Assembly: GCF_030145185.1 (NCBI RefSeq)
Contig: NZ_JAQYWB010000023.1
Location: 1 to 64,000, forward strand
Length of the DNA stretch: 64,000 nucleotides
Direction of reading: 5' to 3'
DNA from: Desulfoluna sp.
GTDB lineage: Bacteria > Desulfobacterota > Desulfobacteria > Desulfobacterales > Desulfolunaceae
The position numbers were made by a program, and so were the translations under genes. This document shows, in pieces, positions 45,058 through 53,763 of the stretch. The notes beneath the pieces are model-generated. The model did not search any database. It was not told where the DNA came from and was given only the letters and a program-made list of their open reading frames with translations. Each line of letters opens with the position of its first letter. The stretch's first letter is position 1.

Positions 45058-45083
45058 GCCGGAATATTACATGAGATGGGTGC
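45058..45083. repeat. Dispersed repeat copy D (divergent)
   Basis: GGCCGGAATATTACATGAGATGGGTGC resembles copy B with a few changes and extends past the core into the GGGTGC segment that copy B also has. It lies between the deacetylase stop and its terminator. Confidence 0.55.
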
Positions 45084-45173
45084 CTCTGGCAAATCCTTTT
45101 TCTTCGTCTCAAAAAATACCGCCACCCCCGTAAAAACGTCTGCACAGGGGGGACACAAGCAATCGGCGTTTTA

Positions 45174-46286
45174 CTAACGGACAATCCATTGACGTGAAAA
45201 CCAGTGATATATCGACCTATCTTTACCAGGAACGGTAATATTGTATTTATGCCTTCCCACAGAAAGAGCGTCCCTGGCTTGCACTTTAAATCGTTTCCCG
45301 GGGATCACCCATTGAATCTCCACACGCCCCTGGCCCGACACATAGCAGCTCAACTCATCCAGCAATGCGTCCGTGGGAGCAAGGGTAATCTCAAGCTCAG
45401 GACGGGTCTCCAGGGTCTGGGGATTCCACGGGGTCTCTGACACAACCGGCAGAGCGCGGGCGTTGGCTTTCATATGAAATGCTTTCATGTCTCCGTACCT
45501 TTCGGACAAAGGAAACCGCGGGATGGCCCTCAAATCGGTAAACGTGCCCACAGCGCCGGAATTCTGCCCAAAAGCCGTGTATCCCAGTTCAGACACCATG
45601 TTTGCCACCTGGGTGTTGTATTCCCCGTAGGGATAAGCCAGCAGCTGAGGACAGGTGCCTATTTCTTCTTCAAGGCGTCCCTGAGCTTTCAAAATGTCGG
45701 CCTGTAACCGCCCAAGCCACTGAATTTGGGTCTCTTCATCGAAACGTTTGATCATGTATGGGTGAGAGGCCGTGTGATTGGCCACTTGCGCCCCGCCCTC
45801 GCTGATTTCCCGAAGCTGATCCCAGGTCATGTAATCTTTATAATGGTGGTCCACAACATCCGTGCTGACAAAGACCGTGAAGGGCCAGCCCTTTTCCTTC
45901 AGCAGGGGCCAGGCGTTATCATACAAACTGGCGTAGGCATCATCCATGGTGAGGACGACGGTTTTATCCGGTAACTCTTCCCCTTTTTTAAGGGCGGCCA
46001 CCACCTCATTAAGGGGCGCCACCTTGAAACCGTTGTCTTCAAGGTACGCCAAATGAGCCTTAAACTGATCCATCCGGATATTGGTCGATGAAAAACGGGC
46101 ATCCCCAAACCGATGGTACATAAAAATCACAGCTGAGTCCGTGCCGGCCCACGTGCACACGGGGGTAAAGACCCAAAGCATAACCATCAGCATCAGGAGC
46201 GCACTGCACTTGCCCAGACGCCCCTCACCCATTGTAAAACCCATAACCCGCATCCTTACCTGATCGCTTCTCGAAAATTGATTCAT
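45174..46286 (-). CDS. Polysaccharide deacetylase family protein
   Basis: The 370-residue protein has a signal peptide (CSALLMLMVMLWVFTPVCTWA) and a carbohydrate esterase 4 domain: the metal aspartate pair in LTMDDAY, the HTASH metal motif (NHTASH) and AYPYGEYN. These periplasmic or secreted enzymes remove N-acetyl groups from polysaccharides or peptidoglycan. A C-terminal region of about 90 residues follows that may bind carbohydrate. Starts at 46286, 46253 and 46244 are all possible; the last has AAGGA seven bases upstream. It lies 24 bases after the transporter ATPase gene and is probably cotranscribed, although its job does not obviously fit purine uptake. Confidence 0.85.
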   Translation of the reverse strand: MNQFSRSDQVRMRVMGFTMGEGRLGKCSALLMLMVMLWVFTPVCTWAGTDSAVIFMYHRFGDARFSSTNIRMDQFKAHLAYLEDNGFKVAPLNEVVAALKKGEELPDKTVVLTMDDAYASLYDNAWPLLKEKGWPFTVFVSTDVVDHHYKDYMTWDQLREISEGGAQVANHTASHPYMIKRFDEETQIQWLGRLQADILKAQGRLEEEIGTCPQLLAYPYGEYNTQVANMVSELGYTAFGQNSGAVGTFTDLRAIPRFPLSERYGDMKAFHMKANARALPVVSETPWNPQTLETRPELEITLAPTDALLDELSCYVSGQGRVEIQWVIPGKRFKVQARDALSVGRHKYNITVPGKDRSIYHWFSRQWIVR

Positions 46287-46310
46287 CGACAGCTCGGTGC
46301 TGCCATCGCC

Positions 46311-47801
46311 TTACGCCGCACCGGCCATCATCAGGCCTATGCGCCCGCGTTTTTCCATATCAGTGACCTCAAAGAGATCGACAATCTCCCCCTCGAACAT
46401 CACCGCCACGCGGTCCGACAGGGAAAACGCTTCATTCAAGTCTCCGGTAACCAGAAGAATGCCCGCACTTTCCCGGGCCGTCACCAGATGATCCCAGATG
46501 GCTTTGGCCGTGGCAATGTCAAGGCCCTGGGTCGGTTGTTCCGCGACAATCAAGCCGGGATTCCGAAAAAACTCGCGGCCCAGCACCAGCTTCTGGAGGT
46601 TGCCTCCAGAGAGATGGCGAGCTTGGGCAGAAATATGCCCGGGAAGAACGCTGAAGCGATCCACCACATTCTGGGACTCACTTTCTACCCGTTTGCGTCG
46701 TAGCCATGGCCCCCGCTTGAACCCCTTGCGGGTGGTCAGCAGAAAATTATCCGACAGGTTCATGGAGGGGCAGGTGGCCAACCCGATGCGATCCTCGGGG
46801 ATGTAGCTTAAGGTGTCCTGATTTTTTCTCCGGGAAAAAAAAGATTTCCAGCTTTTCCCCAGAATGGTGATCTCCCCTTTTTCGGGGGCCTGCAATCCAC
46901 AGATGGTCTCCACCAGGGGTTTCTGACCGTTTCCAGCCACCCCGACGATGCCGAGGATTTCCCCGCGGCGAAGGTTGAGTGAAATGCCTTTCAGGCCATT
47001 TCCGTCCAGCCCCTTCACATCAAGGACCAATTCCCCTCCCTCCACCTTATTTTTCACCACGGAGAGGAAGGTCTCTTTTCCCACCATCATGCGGGCCAGA
47101 TCATCCTTGGAGGTGACCTCCGAGATGCTCTTCTCCTCAATGATCTCCCCTTTTCTCAGGATCGCCACCTCATCGGCCACTCGCATCACCTCCCCTAGCT
47201 TGTGGCTGATAAAGACGATGGATTTTCCCTGATCGGCCATAAAGGAGAGGGCCTTGAAAAGCTCATCCCCCTCCTGGGGGGTGAGCACGGCCGTGGGTTC
47301 ATCGAAGATAAGAATCCGACTCTTGCGCAGGAGAAGTTTTAAAATTTCAACCCGTTGTTTTTCACCCATGGAGAGATCGGCCACCGTGGCCGCCGGGTCA
47401 ATATCAAGGTTGTACGCGTTCGCCAGCTCCCTCACCCTCGTTTCCATGGCGCGGGGCTTGAGCATCCGCCCTCCCTCCTGCCCCAGAAAAACATTTTCCG
47501 CGACGGTCATGGACTCCACCAGCTTAAAATGCTGATAGACCATCCCGATCCCGACATCAATGGCCTCTTTGGCAGACGAAAAATGCGTGGGCGTGCCATC
47601 CACCGTGATGCTCCCGGAATCGGGCTGAAGGCGACCGGCCAGGATGCTCATGAGCGTGCTTTTGCCCGCCCCGTTCTCTCCAAGCAGAGCCTTCACCGTC
47701 CCTTTGCGGATGGTGAGGCAAATGTCTTTATTGGCGTGGACCTTTCCGAAGGATTTACTGATCCCTTCAAGGGCAATGACGATGTCGGCTGGCTGTTTCA
47801 T
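46311..47801 (-). CDS. BMP-type (nucleoside/purine) ABC transporter ATP-binding protein
   Basis: The 496-residue protein has two ABC domains in one chain, like RbsA/YufO: Walker [10 protein letters not shown] and signature LSMGEKQR in the first half, [16 protein letters not shown] and QPTQGLD in the second. The second Walker A is degenerate (GVAGNGQKP), as usual in this class. It drives import by the two permeases upstream, with substrate captured by the BMP-family binding protein. Its ATG overlaps the xanthine phosphoribosyltransferase stop (ATGA). The nucleoside or base substrate is inferred from that neighbour. Confidence 0.9.
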   Translation of the reverse strand: MKQPADIVIALEGISKSFGKVHANKDICLTIRKGTVKALLGENGAGKSTLMSILAGRLQPDSGSITVDGTPTHFSSAKEAIDVGIGMVYQHFKLVESMTVAENVFLGQEGGRMLKPRAMETRVRELANAYNLDIDPAATVADLSMGEKQRVEILKLLLRKSRILIFDEPTAVLTPQEGDELFKALSFMADQGKSIVFISHKLGEVMRVADEVAILRKGEIIEEKSISEVTSKDDLARMMVGKETFLSVVKNKVEGGELVLDVKGLDGNGLKGISLNLRRGEILGIVGVAGNGQKPLVETICGLQAPEKGEITILGKSWKSFFSRRKNQDTLSYIPEDRIGLATCPSMNLSDNFLLTTRKGFKRGPWLRRKRVESESQNVVDRFSVLPGHISAQARHLSGGNLQKLVLGREFFRNPGLIVAEQPTQGLDIATAKAIWDHLVTARESAGILLVTGDLNEAFSLSDRVAVMFEGEIVDLFEVTDMEKRGRIGLMMAGAA

Positions 47802-48289
47802 TTCTTTTTATTCATCCCGGCTATGGGTTCCACAAACCGGGACTCGGAATCCCAGGGAAAGAGAATCCAGGTATCCTGAGTCACCTCGGTCACAAAGGTG
47901 TCCACATGGGGCTTGCCCTCGGGTTTGGCGTAGAGAGTGGCAAAATGGGCGCCTGGGAGCATATTGCGCACCACCTGGGCTGTTTTGCCGGTGTCCACGA
48001 GGTCATCGATAATCAGCCACCCCTCCCCGCTGTCCCGCAGGGGCTTGATAATCGTGGCCTGACCCTGTTCTTTCCAGGTGTAACTGGAGATACAGATGGT
48101 CTCCACATAATGGATCTCCAGCTCCCGGGCGATAACGGCCGCAGGAACCAGCCCTCCGCGGGTCACGGCGGCGATGCCCTTCCAGGTCATGTCCATGTCA
48201 AGAAGACGCCAGGCCAGGGCCTTGGCGTCACGGTGCAGTTGCTCCCAAGAGATGGGGTGGCGCCTCTGATATCGAGTCGAATCGCTCAT
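47798..48289 (-). CDS. gpt: Xanthine phosphoribosyltransferase
   Basis: The 163-residue protein closely follows enterobacterial Gpt: [29 protein letters not shown], the PRPP loop [12 protein letters not shown] and [10 protein letters not shown]. It converts xanthine or guanine plus PRPP to XMP or GMP at the membrane face or in the cytosol. It is embedded between permease and ATPase genes of an ABC transporter and coupled to the ATPase by a four-base overlap, so imported bases can be trapped at once as nucleotides. GGAG upstream supports the start. Confidence 0.93.
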   Translation of the reverse strand: MSDSTRYQRRHPISWEQLHRDAKALAWRLLDMDMTWKGIAAVTRGGLVPAAVIARELEIHYVETICISSYTWKEQGQATIIKPLRDSGEGWLIIDDLVDTGKTAQVVRNMLPGAHFATLYAKPEGKPHVDTFVTEVTQDTWILFPWDSESRFVEPIAGMNKKK

Positions 48290-48367
48290 GCTTTACTCCA
48301 CATTTACGCATCGGTAAGGGTTGTTTAAGGGTTCATTATAAATGAAGGATGACGTTCATCCAAGAAA

Positions 48368-49288
48368 TCAATCCGCCGGTTCTATATTCACCCCAAGTGC
48401 TTGGGGGGTAGCACTGCTGCCCCCTTTCCAGGAAGAGAAGACCAGCACACTCAAGGTCAGAACATAAGGCAGCATCAAAAGAAACGAGGAGGGGATATGG
48501 GTCCCCGATGCCTGAAGCCGGAACTGAAAGGCCATGACACCGCCGAACAGATAGGCCCCGGCAACAGCCCGCAACGGGTTCCAAAAGGCAAAAATAACCA
48601 GGGCCACGGCAATCCAGCCCCGTCCGGACGTAAGATGATTTGCCCACATATGCGTATAAGCCAGGGAAAGATAGGCCCCGCCGAGCCCCATGAAAAAACC
48701 GCCGCACAACACGCCCAGCCATCGATAATTGACGGAATGGATACCTGCAGCCAATGCGGCATCGGGATTTTCACCGGCAGCCCGGAGCCTGAGCCCGGCC
48801 CGGGTATATTTGAAAAAGTACCACATGCCCACGGGGACCCCATACGAGACGTAAACCAGAGGGTCCTGCTGAAAAAAAATGGGCCCTAAAAAGGGAATTC
48901 GGGCAAGCAATGGAAGGTCCACCGGGACGAACCCCGAAGCGCTCAACCCGATCAGAGGGGTGCCAAGGTAATTGGCCAGCCCCACCCCTAAAATGGTCAG
49001 GGCAAGTCCTGAAACCACCTGGTTACCCAGGAATCCGAGACAAACCACGCCATGGACGCCCCCCATCAGCATACCGGCGAGGCCCCCCGCCAGAAACCCG
49101 AACCAAACACTGCCCGTGTAATATGAGACGGCAAACCCTGCCAGGGCGCCCACCGCCATAATACCTTCCACGCCAAGGTTCAAAACCCCTGATTTTTCGC
49201 AAAAAATGGCCCCCAGGGTCGCAAAAAGAATGGGGGTGCCGGACTGAACCGTGGCCGCCAGCAGAGGAATGAGGATATCGGGGGTCAT
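48368..49288 (-). CDS. BMP-type ABC transporter permease (YufQ/NupQ-like)
   Basis: The 306-residue protein has eight or more hydrophobic segments and the family motifs FATLGAIFCEKSGVLNLGVEGIM and GRGWIAVALVIFAFWNP. It is the second inner-membrane permease of the transporter. Its ATG overlaps the first permease stop, and it is followed after 78 bases by gpt. Family members import nucleosides, and purine bases are suggested by the neighbours. Confidence 0.9.
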   Translation of the reverse strand: MTPDILIPLLAATVQSGTPILFATLGAIFCEKSGVLNLGVEGIMAVGALAGFAVSYYTGSVWFGFLAGGLAGMLMGGVHGVVCLGFLGNQVVSGLALTILGVGLANYLGTPLIGLSASGFVPVDLPLLARIPFLGPIFFQQDPLVYVSYGVPVGMWYFFKYTRAGLRLRAAGENPDAALAAGIHSVNYRWLGVLCGGFFMGLGGAYLSLAYTHMWANHLTSGRGWIAVALVIFAFWNPLRAVAGAYLFGGVMAFQFRLQASGTHIPSSFLLMLPYVLTLSVLVFSSWKGGSSATPQALGVNIEPAD

Positions 49289-50349
49289 GGCCGCGGCCTC
49301 CGTACAAATCGGTAATTGATGAAAAAAGTTCCGGCAAGGATCGTCAAAAGAATCAATCCCTCCATAATCTCACCGAAGGCTGCGGGGACCTGGAGCTCAA
49401 GCTGAAGGTTTTCCACCCCCACCCGAAGTCCCGCCAGGAGAAAGGATGAAATGCCGATATAAAAGGGGTTAAGACGTGCCAGCCAGGCCACCACAATGGC
49501 GGTGTAGCCATACCCCACCATGATGGTGGGCTGGAGTCTGTTCAGTGTGGCCGAGGCCTCCACGAATCCCGCCCAACCGGCAAAGGCACCGCTGAGCAGC
49601 ATGGAGATAATGACCAAACGCCCATAGGGAAACCGCGCGTAGCGTGCGGCTCGAACGTTTTCCCCGCTGGCCTTAAGCTCAAACCCCATCACGGTAAACT
49701 TGAAAAAAATGTAGATAACGAGGCCCGAAATCAGGCAGATCAGAAGTCCCCAGTTAAGATTGGTCTCTCCAATCTTGCCGATGATGGCCCCGGAGGAGAA
49801 CTCCTGGGTCATGGGAAAGCCAAAACTGTCCGGGGATTTCCAGGGTCCGTAAACCAGATAATCAAGAATCAGAATGGCGATATAATTAAGCATCAGGGTC
49901 ACAATGATCTCGTTGGCATTCGCCTTGAGTTTCAAAACCGCCGGAATGACACCCCAGAGTCCGCCACAGAGAAAGGCAGCCGCCATCATGGACGGAATCA
50001 TCACCCAGGAAGAGTGTCCGGGAAAGGTGATGGCCACCCAGGTGGCACCGATGGCGCCCAGGGCAAACTGTCCTTCCGCTCCGATATTCCAGATCTGAAG
50101 CTTAAAGGCGATGGCGACACCCAATGCGCAGAGGTAAATAGGAATCGCCTTGATCAGACAATCCTCAATGGCATACGAGGAACCAAAAGCCCCTTCAAGC
50201 AGGAGGCTCAACCCTTCGATGGGAGAGTTGCCCTGAAAGAACAACAGGCCGGCGCTGAAGAGCAGTGCCATGGCCACGGCTCCGGAATAAATCAGGACTG
50301 CGGTCCAGCCCAGGCTTTCCTGACGTTTTCTTATGGTTAAATCGAACAT
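49285..50349 (-). CDS. BMP-type ABC transporter permease (YufP/NupP-like)
   Basis: The roughly 354-residue protein has about nine membrane segments with GNSPIEGLSLLLEGAFGSS near the N terminus and IWNIGAEGQFALGAIGA and VGYGYTAIVVAWLARLNP as permease motifs. I prefer the ATG at 50349 because the in-frame ATG at 50382 lies directly after a stable hairpin with no room for a binding site. It forms the channel with the next permease. It is separated from the substrate-binding gene by an inverted repeat that probably lowers its expression. Confidence 0.88.
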   Translation of the reverse strand: MFDLTIRKRQESLGWTAVLIYSGAVAMALLFSAGLLFFQGNSPIEGLSLLLEGAFGSSYAIEDCLIKAIPIYLCALGVAIAFKLQIWNIGAEGQFALGAIGATWVAITFPGHSSWVMIPSMMAAAFLCGGLWGVIPAVLKLKANANEIIVTLMLNYIAILILDYLVYGPWKSPDSFGFPMTQEFSSGAIIGKIGETNLNWGLLICLISGLVIYIFFKFTVMGFELKASGENVRAARYARFPYGRLVIISMLLSGAFAGWAGFVEASATLNRLQPTIMVGYGYTAIVVAWLARLNPFYIGISSFLLAGLRVGVENLQLELQVPAAFGEIMEGLILLTILAGTFFINYRFVRRPRP

Positions 50350-50391
50350 CTTATTGTGTGACTCATTTGTCCTTGGGTCCATAAAGAAATA

Positions 50392-50413
50392 GGGGGGAAC
50401 AACCGTTCCCCCC
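50392..50413 (-). terminator. Intercistronic hairpin between the BMP protein and permease genes
   Basis: A nine-base perfect stem, GGGGGGAAC (50392-50400) with GTTCCCCCC (50405-50413), is followed on the minus strand by TATTTCTTT. It may act as a partial terminator or as an RNase barrier that keeps the binding-protein message abundant relative to the permeases. Confidence 0.65.
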
Positions 50414-50442
50414 GCGATGCTGCAATCACAAATGCCAGAGCA

Positions 50443-51504
50443 CTATTTGGTGGTGCCGATGACCCCTTCGACGAACCAACCCATTTTCAGAAGATCCTGA
50501 TCGGAGGGGACGACGCCGTCGGCAATGCGAACCGTACCGGACTGATCCTTGACCGGGCCAGAAAAAACAACGTAGTCGCCTTTTTTGATCTCAGATCTTC
50601 GTGCCAGGACGGTGGCTTTCACATCGGCTGGAACCATATCGCTCATGGGACTTAAGTCCACCACGCCTTCGGCCAGGCCATTCCACGTGGATCCGCTCTT
50701 CCAGGTCCCGTCTTTGACGCTGTTAAGCACCTCTATATAGTAAGGCGCCCAATTCCAAATGGGAGCCACAAGGTGGGCCTTGGGGGCAAAACTGCTCATG
50801 TCGGTGTTGTATCCGATGGAGTACACGCCGCGTTCCTCGGCTGCTTCCTGGGGACCAGGAGAGTCCTGGTGCTGGGCGATGACGTCGGCACCCACATCAA
50901 GAAGGCTCTTTGCGCCCTCTTTTTCAATGGCCGGATCGTACCAGGTCTTGGTCCAAACGACGCGCACCTGGGCTTTGGGGTTCACAGCCTGGGCACCCAG
51001 GGCAAAGGCGTTGATCCCTCGAATGACCTCAGGCATGGGAAACGCTGCCACATAGCCAAGGACATTGCTCTTTGTCATGGAACCGGCCACCATGCCGGAA
51101 AGATAGCGAGCCTGATACATGCGGCCAAAATAGTTGCCCATATTTTTCGAGGTTTCGTAACCGGAACAGTGCATAAATACAGTGTTCGGAAATTTTTTCG
51201 CAACCTTCAGCATGGGGTTCATGTACCCGAAGCTGGTGCCAAAAATCAGGTCATATTTATTGCGTGCCATTTTTAAAAAGACACGTTCGGAATCAGCACC
51301 TTCTTTGACCGACTCCAGGAATTTGACCTCCACACCGGGAAGGGCTTCGATGGCTTTTCGAGCCACATCGTGGGCATAAGAATAGCCCGCGTCCCCGACT
51401 GGAGAGACATAGACAAAACCAATTTTCATTTTCTTTTCAGCCGCCTGTGCTGTCACCCCAGCCACAAGCAGGGCGAGCACCAGCAGAACCAGAACCTTGC
51501 GCAT
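50443..51504 (-). CDS. BMP-family ABC transporter substrate-binding protein
   Basis: From MRKVLVLLVLALLVAGVTAQA (GGAGG upstream) the product is 353 residues with a type I signal peptide. The mature chain follows the basic-membrane-protein family: KIGFVYVSPVGDAGYSYAHD, KYDLIFGTSFGYM, HCSGYETSKNMGNYFGR, and IGYNTDMSSFAPKAHL. It should capture a nucleoside or purine base in the periplasm and deliver it to the two permeases. No lipobox is present, so it is soluble rather than lipid anchored. It is the promoter-proximal gene of the transporter-gpt-deacetylase operon and divergent from guanine deaminase. Confidence 0.92.
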   Translation of the reverse strand: MRKVLVLLVLALLVAGVTAQAAEKKMKIGFVYVSPVGDAGYSYAHDVARKAIEALPGVEVKFLESVKEGADSERVFLKMARNKYDLIFGTSFGYMNPMLKVAKKFPNTVFMHCSGYETSKNMGNYFGRMYQARYLSGMVAGSMTKSNVLGYVAAFPMPEVIRGINAFALGAQAVNPKAQVRVVWTKTWYDPAIEKEGAKSLLDVGADVIAQHQDSPGPQEAAEERGVYSIGYNTDMSSFAPKAHLVAPIWNWAPYYIEVLNSVKDGTWKSGSTWNGLAEGVVDLSPMSDMVPADVKATVLARRSEIKKGDYVVFSGPVKDQSGTVRIADGVVPSDQDLLKMGWFVEGVIGTTK

Positions 51505-51906
51505 ATCATCCTCCACATATGAATTGGCTTTGATGGGCAGGACACAGAATCCTGAGATCCAACACGTCCCCGGTATGCCACGAAATCTTGTAGAACGAAT
51601 CAATCGTCTTCGGCACATCGAAAGCAGGCTGTCCCGAAGATGTACGGGACCATCAATGTAAGCAGTAACTCAAACCAAATATATGAAAGTCCCCTTTTCA
51701 GCAAGTCTAAAGAATCTCACCCCTGCAGAAAAAGAGATCACTTGCATTTCACCAACTAAAATGAATAGTCTAAAATTTTTGTGTTAAAATTTTGATTTGA
51801 GAGCCTTGGCCTCTCCAGTTATGCGGCTTTAACCGAGACCCCTCAGGAGACGTGCAAACGTTTTGATTCGACCCGTAAGAGTAACACGGGCGTCTCTATC
51901 CTGGTA
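51505..51906. other. Divergent regulatory region of the purine transporter and guanine deaminase
   Basis: The region is AT-rich around 51740-51800, with two AAAATTTT blocks separated by a few bases, a GAGAGCC/GGCCTCTC hairpin near 51800, and the operator-like and leader structures listed separately. No gene is visible. It most likely holds the promoters of both divergent units. Confidence 0.5.
51847..51896 (+). promoter_or_regulatory. Operator-like site and structured leader before guanine deaminase
   Basis: GTGCAAACGTTTTGAT (51853-51868) resembles the PurR/LacI-type operator ACGCAAACGTTTGCGT, with the central GCAAACGTTT intact. The same stretch can fold in RNA: GAGACG (51847-51852) pairs with CGTCTC (51891-51896), enclosing a CCCGT/ACGGG hairpin (51872-51890), ten bases before the start codon. 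Either a LacI-family protein or an RNA structure could control the gene. Confidence 0.4.
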
Positions 51907-53268
51907 ATGAATGACAACAGACGAAACCAAATAAAAATGTCTCATTTTAAATCATCCCGGAGCGTGATTGCCGTCAAGGGCAATATTCTCTACTTTACCG
52001 AAGACCCCCGAATTGCAGGGGACAAAGCATGGCATTATCATCCTGACGGAATGCTGCTGATTGAGAACGGCATCATTCAATTTGCAGGAGACCGATGTGA
52101 CTGCCCGGCCCACGAAGAGGCCGTAACCACCGGGTATGATTACAGCGGCAAATTAATCCTGCCCGGCTTTGTGGACACCCACATCCACCCACCTCAACTA
52201 TCGATCATCGCCTCCAACAGCACCGAGCTTCTCCATTGGCTCGATACCTATACCTTTCCCGAAGAGGGACGGTTTGCCGACCCAGAGGTTTGTCGACGGG
52301 GGGCGGAACGTTACTTTGATGAAACCCTGAAAAACGGCACCACCACCTCCCTGGCCATGGCCACGGTTCATGCCGAATCCGCCGAGGCCCTTTTCCGGGA
52401 AGCCGAAAAGCGCAACCTTCGCTTCGTCACCGGCAAAACCCTGATGGATCGCAATGCCCCTGATTTTCTTACAGATACCCCTGAATCTGCCTTTGATGAG
52501 AGCCTTTCGCTTATCGAACGCTGGCATGGCAAAGGTCGCCTCGGATATGCCGTCACTCCCCGGTTTGCCGTCACCTCCACACCCCAACAGCTCGATGCGG
52601 CGCAAGCGTTGATGAAAGAAGCCGACGGGTTGATCATGCACACCCATTTATCAGAAAATCACGAAGAGATAAGAACGGTCCGAGAGCTCTTCCCCAAAGC
52701 TGAAAACTATCTGGATGTCTATGATCACTTCGGACTCGTGGGCAAAGGCTCGCTCTTTGCCCACGCCATTCACCTCAGCGAAGGTGAATATGAGCGCCTC
52801 GCGGACAGTGGCGCTGCCGTCTCTTTTTGTCCCTCCTCCAACCTCTTTCTGGGAAGCGGCCTTTTTCGCATGGACAACGCCGAACGGCATAGCATCTCCG
52901 TGGGCCTCGGAAGTGACGTAGGGGGTGGCACCTCTTTTTCCCAGCTCTACACGATGGCCGAAGGGTTTAAGGTCTGTCAACTGTGCCGCACGCCCCTTGC
53001 CGCGACCACGGCTTTTTATCTGGCCACCCTGGGAGGAGCACGTTCCCTGGGCTTAGAGACGCGGATCGGGTCCTTTCAGAAAGGGTCAGAAGCAGACTTT
53101 CTGGTCCTTGACCCGGAAGCCACCCCCCTGGCGGCTCGGCGCACCACGCGCACTGAAAGCCTTGAAGAACGTCTCTTCGTTCTGATGATTTTAGGGGACG
53201 ACCGCTTCATCACGGCCACCCACATCATGGGGAAACCGGCATATACGCGAAGTGAAGAGCGGCTGTAG
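51907..53268 (+). CDS. guaD: Guanine deaminase
   Basis: The 453-residue amidohydrolase has the metal motif PGFVDTHIHPPQ, the HTHLSEN segment, the histidine in FAHAIHLS and the catalytic aspartate in LGSDVGGG, all in GuaD order. The DRNAPDFL segment is typical of guanine deaminases. It hydrolyses guanine to xanthine and ammonia in the cytosol, feeding xanthine to the phosphoribosyltransferase encoded in the divergent transporter operon. The start at 51907 has only a weak binding site; an in-frame ATG lies at 51937. It is followed by a strong terminator and stands alone on its strand. Confidence 0.93.
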   Translation: MNDNRRNQIKMSHFKSSRSVIAVKGNILYFTEDPRIAGDKAWHYHPDGMLLIENGIIQFAGDRCDCPAHEEAVTTGYDYSGKLILPGFVDTHIHPPQLSIIASNSTELLHWLDTYTFPEEGRFADPEVCRRGAERYFDETLKNGTTTSLAMATVHAESAEALFREAEKRNLRFVTGKTLMDRNAPDFLTDTPESAFDESLSLIERWHGKGRLGYAVTPRFAVTSTPQQLDAAQALMKEADGLIMHTHLSENHEEIRTVRELFPKAENYLDVYDHFGLVGKGSLFAHAIHLSEGEYERLADSGAAVSFCPSSNLFLGSGLFRMDNAERHSISVGLGSDVGGGTSFSQLYTMAEGFKVCQLCRTPLAATTAFYLATLGGARSLGLETRIGSFQKGSEADFLVLDPEATPLAARRTTRTESLEERLFVLMILGDDRFITATHIMGKPAYTRSEERL

Positions 53269-53274
53269 ACAACA

Positions 53275-53307
53275 AAAAGGGCGCAGCCACTGTCGCTGCG
53301 CCCTTTT
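53275..53307 (+). terminator. Terminator of guaD
   Basis: A 13-base perfect stem, AAAAGGGCGCAGC (53275-53287) with GCTGCGCCCTTTT (53295-53307), lies just past the guaD stop. Its A/T-rich flanks could let it serve the opposite strand as well. Confidence 0.88.
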
Positions 53308-53352
53308 CATATGGATTGAATCATTTTTCAGACAAATGCCCCGAACTCTTTC

Positions 53353-53371
53353 CGTGAAATATCCGGGCTAA
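53353..53371. repeat. Dispersed repeat copy E
   Basis: CGTGAAATATCCGGGCTAA matches the shared core. Read on the minus strand, its TAG (53370-53368) is the stop codon of the DUF4404-like gene, the same relation copy A has to the DUF3334 gene. Confidence 0.7.
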
Positions 53372-53700
53372 ATACCCAGCCCGGCAAAAAAAGAGCACAG
53401 GGCGTTGACCGCCGACACCAACCGTGGGTTGGAGGCTTCCAATCCTTCCACAGAGGCCAGAAGCCCCTCGGATGAAATAGAGACTAGCTTGGGGTCCGGG
53501 CTTTTCCGAACCGCTTCGTGGGTGGTCAATCCCGTAAACCCGGCGATGCTCTCCGCTTCCTCCTGATGACTCTCGGCAAGAATCCCTACCTCCTCTTTCA
53601 GAGTCTCCAAAAGAGCCTGGAGCTCCCTGCGCCTGCCCGGATCCATCTGATCAGCGGCTTCAAGAAGGGCTTCAATGCGTTTCATGGTGCTCTCAATCAT
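53368..53700 (-). CDS. DUF4404-like small helical protein
   Basis: The 110-residue protein opens with a helix (MKRIEALLEAADQMDPGRRRELQALLETL), has a long coiled-coil-like second helix, and ends SNPRLVSAVNALCSFFAGLGI, close to the terminal motif of DUF4404 proteins (HP.L...l..l...LA..GI). Function is unknown in that family. An ATG at 53685 is also possible. Its stop codon is supplied by repeat copy E. It is next to, and on the same strand as, the CBS-ACT gene, 63 bases downstream. Confidence 0.65.
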   Translation of the reverse strand: MIESTMKRIEALLEAADQMDPGRRRELQALLETLKEEVGILAESHQEEAESIAGFTGLTTHEAVRKSPDPKLVSISSEGLLASVEGLEASNPRLVSAVNALCSFFAGLGI

Positions 53701-53763
53701 GACGTCACCTCCTTTGACCCCAAATTTCAGGCCATCTGTTTCATCTAATCGTCATCCACCTAT

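Noticed and set aside
44939-45184. 81-codon frame over the deacetylase terminator and repeat copy D
   Set aside because: It crosses a terminator and a repeat and lacks any ribosome binding site.
51721-51906. Purine (guanine) riboswitch before guanine deaminase
   Set aside because: The conserved three-way junction and loop sequences of the purine aptamer are not present; only a simple stem-closed leader is seen.
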